Origin: an uncultured Collinsella sp.
GTDB taxonomy: Bacteria; Actinomycetota; Coriobacteriia; Coriobacteriales; Coriobacteriaceae
NCBI GenBank assembly: GCA_958435545.1
Contig: CAUBGU010000053.1
Span: forward strand, 1-11,119
Direction of reading: 5' to 3'
Length of the DNA stretch: 11,119 nucleotides
Shown here piece by piece: positions 7,186-11,119 of this stretch. Made by a program: the position numbers and the translations under genes. The notes under the pieces are model-generated. The model ran no database searches, was not told the DNA's origin, and worked only from the letters and a program-made list of their open reading frames with translations. Positions within the stretch are counted from its first letter, which is position 1, and every line of letters begins with the position of its first letter.

Positions 7186-7223
7186 ACTATACTCGATATT
7201 TAGATGTTTGTCTAACTATCTAA
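7186..7223 (-). promoter_or_regulatory. sdpR-sdpI promoter with overlapping inverted-repeat operator
   Basis: Reading the minus strand, TAGACA (complement of 7209-7214) and TATAGT (complement of 7186-7191) are each one mismatch from consensus, with an ideal 17-base spacer. A perfect inverted repeat TTAGA-N6-TCTAA (7200-7215) covers the -35 and the upstream spacer, and a further TCTAA (7219-7223) lies just beyond. This is the expected place for an ArsR-type autorepressor. The predicted start site is about 25 bases before the sdpR ATG. Confidence 0.75.
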
Positions 7224-7233
7224 TCTTGTACTC

Positions 7234-7270
7234 AAAAAAAATAGCCGCCTCCGCGTAATGCGAAGACGGC
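7234..7270 (-). terminator. Strong intrinsic terminator on minus strand with no obvious gene upstream
   Basis: On the minus strand an 11-bp stem (7260-7270 with 7244-7254, two G:U pairs) has a five-base loop and is followed by TA and then eight T residues (7234-7241). Read from the plus strand there is no T-run, so it ends minus-strand transcription just before the sdpR promoter. Confidence 0.9.
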
Positions 7271-7330
7271 CACTTCTCACGCTACAAACGTGTTTTAGAG
7301 TTGGCCAACCCGCTGCAACGGGTGCCATCT
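7234..7330 (-). ncRNA. Candidate small RNA of about 97 nt, or remnant of a short gene
   Basis: It is inferred from a promoter-like pair at 7337-7365 and the strong terminator at 7234-7270. Between them, ACCCG (7308-7312) pairs with CGGGT (7319-7323), and GTTGGCCAAC (7300-7309) is a perfect palindrome. An alternative reading is a minus-strand frame, open from about 7447 to TAG at 7282-7284, that starts hydrophobic (LAIAIIGVIAIPFEPLG) and stops 11 bases before the terminator. It lacks an ATG or a ribosome binding site, so it could be a decayed gene end. I cannot tell these apart from sequence. Confidence 0.35.
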
Positions 7331-7336
7331 GCTTCA

Positions 7337-7365
7337 ATCTTATGCGAACCCCGATCCCATTTCAA
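7337..7365 (-). promoter_or_regulatory. Possible promoter for the minus-strand transcript ending at 7234
   Basis: TTGAAA (complement of 7360-7365) and TAAGAT (complement of 7337-7342) are separated by exactly 17 bases on the minus strand. The -35 has one mismatch and the -10 has two, so this may be chance, but it points toward a strong terminator that otherwise has no transcript. Confidence 0.4.
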
Positions 7366-7401
7366 CAAGCCCAAGGGCTCAAATGGAATCGCGATAACAC
7401 C

Positions 7402-7407
7402 TATAAT
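7402..7407 (+). promoter_or_regulatory. -10 element of the tcdA-tatD operon
   Basis: TATAAT is a perfect -10 consensus about 45 bases before the tcdA start. The -35 position (around 7379-7384, TCAAAT) is weak and sits within an imperfect hairpin (7357-7386), so an activator or simple moderate strength is possible. Confidence 0.6.
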
Positions 7408-7451
7408 GGCGATAGCTAAAACACGATTCGCTTCCCCATCGGAGGATGTCT

Positions 7452-8246
7452 ATGACCGAAACCGCTGCCGCTCTCGTCGAGACACGCGACACCAAGCTCG
7501 AGATCATCATGGGCCGCGAGGCACTCGATAAGCTCGCCGATGCTACGGTGTTGGTGCTCGGCTGCGGAGGCGTGGGCTCCAACTGCTGCGAGGCACTCGC
7601 CCGCGGCGGCATTGGTCATTTCGTCATTCTGGACAAGGACATCGTCGCGCCCAGCAATATCAATCGCCAGGCTATCGCCTTTCACAGCACCATCGGCAAG
7701 CGCAAGGTCGATGTTATGGAAGCCATGATCCACGACATCAATCCCACCGCCACCGTTATCAAACGCACCGAATACCTGCTGAGCGACAACATCGACGAGT
7801 TCTTCGCGAGCGTTTTGGAGCAGACGGACGGCAAGCTCGACTACGTCGTCGACGCCATCGACACCATCTCGGCCAAGCTCACCATTGCCAAATATGCTCA
7901 GGACCACGACATTCGTTTGGTTAGCTCCATGGGCGGGGCCAACAAGCTCCATCCCGAGTGCCTCCGCTTTGCCGACATTTTCGATACGGTACGCGACCCC
8001 ATGAGCCGCATCATGCGCAAAGAATGTAAGAAGCGCGGAATCAAGAGTCTGCACGTGCTGTTTAGCTGCGAGGAATCGGTTAAGACCCAACCCCGCGACC
8101 CGTCCAACATCCACGAGCGTACCGAGTTGGGTACCGCTAGTTTTATGCCGCCCATCATGGGTCAGATGATTGCCGGCGAGGTTATCCGCCAGATCAGTGG
8201 ACGCGGCACCGAGCGTGTGCGCGCCGACGGCCAACGCCTGGACTAG
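7452..8246 (+). CDS. tcdA: tRNA threonylcarbamoyladenosine dehydratase (ThiF/E1-like)
   Basis: A 264-residue cytosolic E1-like enzyme that uses ATP to cyclise t6A at position 37 of ANN-decoding tRNAs into ct6A. An adenylation-type nucleotide-binding fold is evident: VLVLGCGGVGSNCCEAL (33-49), an acidic strand end ILDKDIVAPSNINRQ (59-73), and VDAIDTISAKLTI (133-145). TcdA-typical features follow: SSMGGANKLHPE, the FDTVRDPMSRIMRKECKKRGIK region (177-198), FSCEE (204-208) and the closing GTASFMPPIMGQMIAGEVI (227-245). Length and motifs match E. coli TcdA (CsdL/YgdL), and there is no second domain. Start: ATG at 7452 with GGAGG six bases upstream; an ATG at 7446 abuts that site. It is followed after 14 bases by a TatD-family gene and probably shares its mRNA. 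No csdA/csdE partner is in view. Confidence 0.93.
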   Translation: MTETAAALVETRDTKLEIIMGREALDKLADATVLVLGCGGVGSNCCEALARGGIGHFVILDKDIVAPSNINRQAIAFHSTIGKRKVDVMEAMIHDINPTATVIKRTEYLLSDNIDEFFASVLEQTDGKLDYVVDAIDTISAKLTIAKYAQDHDIRLVSSMGGANKLHPECLRFADIFDTVRDPMSRIMRKECKKRGIKSLHVLFSCEESVKTQPRDPSNIHERTELGTASFMPPIMGQMIAGEVIRQISGRGTERVRADGQRLD

Positions 8247-8260
8247 CGGAGTGCGCCGAG

Positions 8261-9043
8261 ATGGAGCCCCGGTTATTTGATGCACACTGCCATCTTGATT
8301 TGATGGCTCACCCGGACGCCGTTGCCGATGAGGCGACGGCACTGGGCTTGGGCCTATTTGATTGCGGCGTCGATCCACGTGACTTTTCGGCCGCAAACGA
8401 GCGCGCCCATCGCCAACCAAGCATCATCGCCGGCATTGGGCTTCACCCCTGGTGGCTTGCCGACGGTCGCTGCGGTCCTGCCGAAATCAATCTGCTTTGC
8501 GAAGTTGCAGCCCAAGAGCGCTACATCGGCGAGGTGGGACTCGACTTTTCTGCGCGCTTTGCCGGAAGCGAGCCGCTGCAAACACAGGCACTTGACCGGC
8601 TCTGCGAGGCTCTCGCGCAACATCCTCTTACCGGGCGTGTGATATCAATTCACGACGTTCGTTCGGCAGGAGCCGTACTGGACGTCCTCGAATCGCATGG
8701 ACTACTCATCCCAAACCCCGACTCCCCCGCTATCATCTTCCACTGGTTTAGCGGTACTTCGGACGAACTCGTCCGCGCGCGTAATGCGGGCTGTTATTTT
8801 TCCGTGAACGAGCGGATGCTCGCCACCAAGCGCGGTCGCGAATACGCCCGACAGATCCCACTCGATCGTTTACTGCTCGAGACCGATTCACCAGCCGAAC
8901 CAAACACAGAAACAAGCGCACAGTCGCTCATCAGATCGCTCACAAGGACCTCGATACGCATTGCCTCACTCAAAAACTGTGACGCTAAGCACATTGAGTC
9001 GGCAGTTTTAGCAAATGCGCGCTCTGTATTTGACCTTCGCTAA
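8261..9043 (+). CDS. TatD-family metal-dependent hydrolase
   Basis: 260 residues, the usual length of the TatD family, whose studied members are metal-dependent 3'-5' DNases in the cytosol. All expected metal ligands are visible: H9 and H11 (DAHCHLD), E91 (GEVGLDFS), H131 (ISIHDVRSAG), H161 (FHWFSGT) and D209 (LLLETDSPAEP). GIGLHPWW (58-65) is also typical. The ATG at 8261 has GGAG (8248-8251) about nine bases upstream and follows the tcdA stop by 14 bases, so the two are likely co-translated from one transcript. The substrate in this organism is unknown; some TatD relatives act in other pathways, so I leave the symbol empty. An AT-rich inverted-repeat element begins six bases after its stop. 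Confidence 0.92.
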   Translation: MEPRLFDAHCHLDLMAHPDAVADEATALGLGLFDCGVDPRDFSAANERAHRQPSIIAGIGLHPWWLADGRCGPAEINLLCEVAAQERYIGEVGLDFSARFAGSEPLQTQALDRLCEALAQHPLTGRVISIHDVRSAGAVLDVLESHGLLIPNPDSPAIIFHWFSGTSDELVRARNAGCYFSVNERMLATKRGREYARQIPLDRLLLETDSPAEPNTETSAQSLIRSLTRTSIRIASLKNCDAKHIESAVLANARSVFDLR

Positions 9044-9048
9044 CCCCT

Positions 9049-9279
9049 GTGGGCAAAAAATGCCAAATATGAGTACTGCTACCGGAATGGATACATTACT
9101 TTTAACTTCCCAACCGCCAGAATAATCCTCGATTGTCCGCTAATTAGAGCTTTTACAGTCATTCATCCTGCGTTTTCGCAAATCTTAAACCCCTCCAGAC
9201 GCTCAAATCACATCTGAAGGGGTTGATTTTGCTGCGACTAAATTAGTCACAGTACTCATATTTGGCATTTTTTGCACAC
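9049..9279. mobile_element. MITE-like AT-rich unit with 26-bp perfect terminal inverted repeats
   Basis: Positions 9053-9078 and 9250-9275 are perfect 26-bp inverted copies (outer end GCAAAAAATGCC, inner end GAGTACTG). With one mismatch the match extends to 9049 and 9279, giving 30 of which 29 match. The 171-bp interior is about 42% G+C by hand count and holds no open frame of useful length, while both flanking genes are clearly GC-rich. This is the shape of a non-autonomous mobile element or a large intergenic repeat. I see no convincing target-site duplication and no transposase. Confidence 0.6.
9188..9230. terminator. Possible bidirectional terminator inside the inverted-repeat unit
   Basis: AACCCCT (9188-9194) pairs with AGGGGTT (9218-9224), then after one mismatch CAGA (9196-9199) pairs with TCTG (9213-9216). 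On the plus strand it is followed by GATTTT, and on the minus strand by TAAGATTT. It could stop read-through from tatD and from frlD, which converge here; the 13-base loop makes it only moderate. Confidence 0.5.
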
Positions 9280-9282
9280 CGA

Positions 9283-9314
9283 GTCCCGGGGAGGCACCCG
9301 CACCTCCCCGGGAC
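9283..9314 (-). terminator. GC-rich hairpin directly after frlD
   Basis: A perfect 12-bp stem pairs GTCCCGGGGAGG (9283-9294) with CCTCCCCGGGAC (9303-9314) around an eight-base loop, starting seven bases past the frlD stop. On the minus strand no T-run follows, so it may stabilise the mRNA 3' end or act as a weak or factor-dependent terminator. Confidence 0.55.
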
Positions 9315-9321
9315 CGCTCGG

Positions 9322-10185
9322 CTATTCGACGATTGGCGCTCCGTGGCCCCAAGAACCTTCCATGCCGCACACGGTCGAGGCAAACCCGGCAGCAAAGTCG
9401 AGCGCGCGCTCGATGGCCTCGGCGCCATCCTCACCGCGCTTGGCGGAATCGAGATAGCACATCAAAAACGAGGTGAGGAACGAGTCGCCCGCCCCCATGG
9501 TGTCCTTCATGTCCGTTACCGGTTTAGCCAGCTGGCGGTAATAACGCTCGCCGTCGTAAGCAATGCAGCCCTCGGCGCCCGCCGTAGCCGACACAAAACG
9601 CGGACCCAGGCCCTTCACCCATGCCAGACGCTCGCGAATCTCGTCCTCACTCGCAGCATCCGCCGCACTAAAGAAAGCGAAATCGACGTAGGGCGCAATC
9701 TGCTCGTAGTACTCGTCGGTAGAGTCGTCTGAAAAGTCAAAAGAGACCGTGACGCCCGCAGCCTTCAACTTGGGCAGCTCGCGCTCGGTAAAGCAATAAT
9801 TTCCCGAATGAACCACATCGAACTGCTTCATGTACGAAAGGTCAAAGCGATCGAGGACATAGCGCGCATCGCCACGGATACCGCCCTCGTTGGAGCCGAG
9901 GAAGACACGGTCACCGTCAACGACGGTCACGCGAGCCGCTCCGTTCTCGCCAATCATCTGCTCGCACTTGTCAAGCTCGATACCCTCATCCTCGAGGCTT
10001 GCAATGACATGCTCGGCAGCGGCGTCATTGCCAAAAATGCCCATGTATGCAGAACGTGCGGCACCGCATTTCTTGGCATAAACGGCGAAGTTAACCGCGT
10101 TGCCGCCAGGATACATGGTGTGGATATGCTCGTAGCGATCGACGACGTTGTCGCCAAATCCGAGCGCGTTAACGTTAAATGCCAT
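9322..10185 (-). CDS. frlD: Fructoselysine 6-kinase (PfkB/ribokinase family)
   Basis: A 287-residue PfkB-family sugar kinase that phosphorylates fructoselysine at C6 with ATP in the cytosol, the first step of Amadori-product use. Visible motifs are GFGDNVVDRY (9-18), the substrate-side glycine motif YPGGNAVNFAVY (25-36), SFDFSDD (148-154), and the C-terminal PfkB signature DTMGAGDSFLTSFL (228-241), in which D234 is the catalytic base. The segments YPGGNAVN, FDFSD and the short total length match E. coli FrlD closely, better than generic ribokinases. Start: ATG complementary to 10183-10185 with GAAGGGG upstream; this site begins right after the frlB stop 14 bases away, so the two are coupled. 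The exact substrate (fructoselysine versus a related glycated amine) is inferred from the frlB neighbour. Confidence 0.9.
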   Translation of the reverse strand: MAFNVNALGFGDNVVDRYEHIHTMYPGGNAVNFAVYAKKCGAARSAYMGIFGNDAAAEHVIASLEDEGIELDKCEQMIGENGAARVTVVDGDRVFLGSNEGGIRGDARYVLDRFDLSYMKQFDVVHSGNYCFTERELPKLKAAGVTVSFDFSDDSTDEYYEQIAPYVDFAFFSAADAASEDEIRERLAWVKGLGPRFVSATAGAEGCIAYDGERYYRQLAKPVTDMKDTMGAGDSFLTSFLMCYLDSAKRGEDGAEAIERALDFAAGFASTVCGMEGSWGHGAPIVE

Positions 10186-10199
10186 GGCCTTTGCCCCTT

Positions 10200-11119
10200 C
10201 TAGTACTCGACAACACCCATATAGCGACGGAAATCGGGATCGTGATCAAACACCTTGCCGCGTGCAGCACGCAGCTCGCAGTTCATGGCGTAGAACAGCA
10301 CCGGGTCCAGATAGGCACGGACGCTCGCCGGCACGGCTTCCATACCGTACTCCTTGGCATCGAGCACCATCAGCGTATCGGTATGCGTCTTAAGGAACGC
10401 CAGGGCGCGCTCGTCCATAGCACGGCACTCGCTGGAGCCCATCTGCAGGAAGTAAAAAACGCCATCCTGAGTAGCCTCGAAGGGGCCGTGGAAGTACTCG
10501 GCAGAGTGGATGTAGCTGCAGTGCTGCCACTGCATCTCCATAAGAGAGCAGATAGCGAAACCGTAGGTCTGGCTAAAGTTGGGACCGCTGCCCAGAATAT
10601 AGAAGAACTCGTGCTCCTGGCAAAGCTTGGCAAAACGATCGCCCAGCTCGGCATTTACCTTCTCACGTGCCGGGGGAAGAATCTTATCCATCTCGGCGAT
10701 ACCGGCATACATATCGGCAAGATCGGCGTAGCCCTCCTGCTGATCGAGCAGCTCGGCCGCAAGCGACAGCGAAATGCCAGCGGGGACCTCGGCCTGCGGC
10801 ACGCCCTCGCCCCACGGGTAGACCCACGTGGTCCATTTACCGGTGTCGATCTTAGATCCAGCGTTGTCGGTCTGGGCGATCACCGTAGCGCCGGCAGCAA
10901 GGGCAATCTCGCAGCCCTCGACGACCTCAGGGGTGTTGCCACTGTGGCTACAAGCGATGACCAGGGACTTCTCGCCCAGACGACGCGGACGCATGATATC
11001 GAACTCGCGAGCCGTATAGATATACGAAGTGAAGGTGGTTGCCTCGCGCTGCAGAAGCTCATGGGCCGGGATCAAATCGATCATGGAGCCACCGCAAGCA
11101 ATCCAGTAGACGCTGTCGA
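10200..11119 (-). CDS. frlB: Fructoselysine-6-phosphate deglycase, 5' end cut off by window edge
   Basis: 305 residues are visible (the frame runs off position 11119; the ATG at 11084 is internal). The enzyme splits fructoselysine 6-phosphate into glucose 6-phosphate and lysine. It has the two SIS domains of this family: WIACGGSM and LVIACSHSGNTPEVVEG in the first, and FYILGSGPNFSQTYG with LMEMQWQHCSYIHSAEYFHG in the second. The catalytic pair expected by analogy with the deglycase FraB (Glu and His 16 residues apart) is present: Glu at 10536-10538 and His at 10488-10490. The C-terminus RRYMGVVEY closely matches the E. coli FrlB ending. E. coli FrlB is about 340 residues, so some 35 N-terminal residues are missing here. 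It lies upstream of frlD in one operon; the transporter, if any, would lie beyond the window. Confidence 0.92.
   Translation of the reverse strand, partial: DSVYWIACGGSMIDLIPAHELLQREATTFTSYIYTAREFDIMRPRRLGEKSLVIACSHSGNTPEVVEGCEIALAAGATVIAQTDNAGSKIDTGKWTTWVYPWGEGVPQAEVPAGISLSLAAELLDQQEGYADLADMYAGIAEMDKILPPAREKVNAELGDRFAKLCQEHEFFYILGSGPNFSQTYGFAICSLMEMQWQHCSYIHSAEYFHGPFEATQDGVFYFLQMGSSECRAMDERALAFLKTHTDTLMVLDAKEYGMEAVPASVRAYLDPVLFYAMNCELRAARGKVFDHDPDFRRYMGVVEY

Noticed and set aside
7291..7299. GTTTTAGAG, resembling the start of a type II CRISPR repeat
   Set aside because: It occurs once, with no spacer-repeat periodicity and no cas genes, so it is a chance match.
7416..8420. 334-codon open frame on the minus strand
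   Set aside because: It is antisense to tcdA and the start of the TatD-family gene and shows no family resemblance.
7452..9043. ThiF-like plus TatD-like pair as a possible defence system (Qat or CBASS-like)
   Set aside because: The E1-like protein has the full TcdA motif set and no cyclase, effector or QueC-like partner is adjacent, so a housekeeping tRNA role fits better.

Overview
The window looks like a chromosomal segment of a GC-rich gut actinobacterium of class Coriobacteriia, most likely Collinsella or a close relative. The reasons are the GC-rich codon use with frequent AGGAGG-type ribosome binding sites, an NadE with the catalytic spacing of the actinobacterial form, coriobacterial-looking hypothetical proteins, and a fructoselysine (frl) locus, a pathway reported for Collinsella intestinalis. 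The genus is an inference; no rRNA is present to settle it.

Layout, left to right. (1) 1-1492, minus: glutamine-dependent NAD synthetase nadE, cut off at its 3' end by the window edge. (2) 1696-2649, plus: an unrecognised membrane protein with a 111-residue tail built from only nine amino-acid types, followed by a hairpin terminator. (3) 2790-4097, plus: an unrecognised protein whose N-terminal ~90 residues resemble an OST-HTH/LOTUS RNA-binding fold, then a basic segment, a long acidic/Pro-Ala linker and a compact C-terminal domain. Two adjacent 16-bp palindromes precede it, one touching the ribosome binding site; a strong terminator follows. (4) 4153-4308: a structured intergenic element with a ~136-nt imperfect hairpin and an overlapping alternative hairpin. 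(5) 4312-5991, minus: the ABC-F translation factor ettA. (6) 6176-7151, minus: a translationally overlapping sdpR-sdpI type pair (ArsR autorepressor and membrane immunity protein) with a clear promoter and an inverted-repeat operator. (7) 7234-7365, minus: a strong orphan terminator with a possible small RNA or short degraded reading frame upstream. (8) 7452-9043, plus: tcdA (tRNA t6A cyclising dehydratase) and a TatD-family hydrolase, 14 nt apart. (9) 9049-9279: an AT-rich ~230-bp unit bounded by perfect 26-bp inverted repeats, resembling a miniature mobile element. (10) 9322-11119, minus: frlB (5' end missing) and frlD, which degrade fructoselysine.

Most units are independent housekeeping or niche functions: NAD synthesis, translation control, tRNA modification, Amadori-product catabolism, and immunity to a toxic peptide. 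The less ordinary material is the LOTUS-like protein with its palindromes, the two structured intergenic elements, and the orphan terminator. I see no complete new multi-gene system, CRISPR array, tRNA or rRNA.
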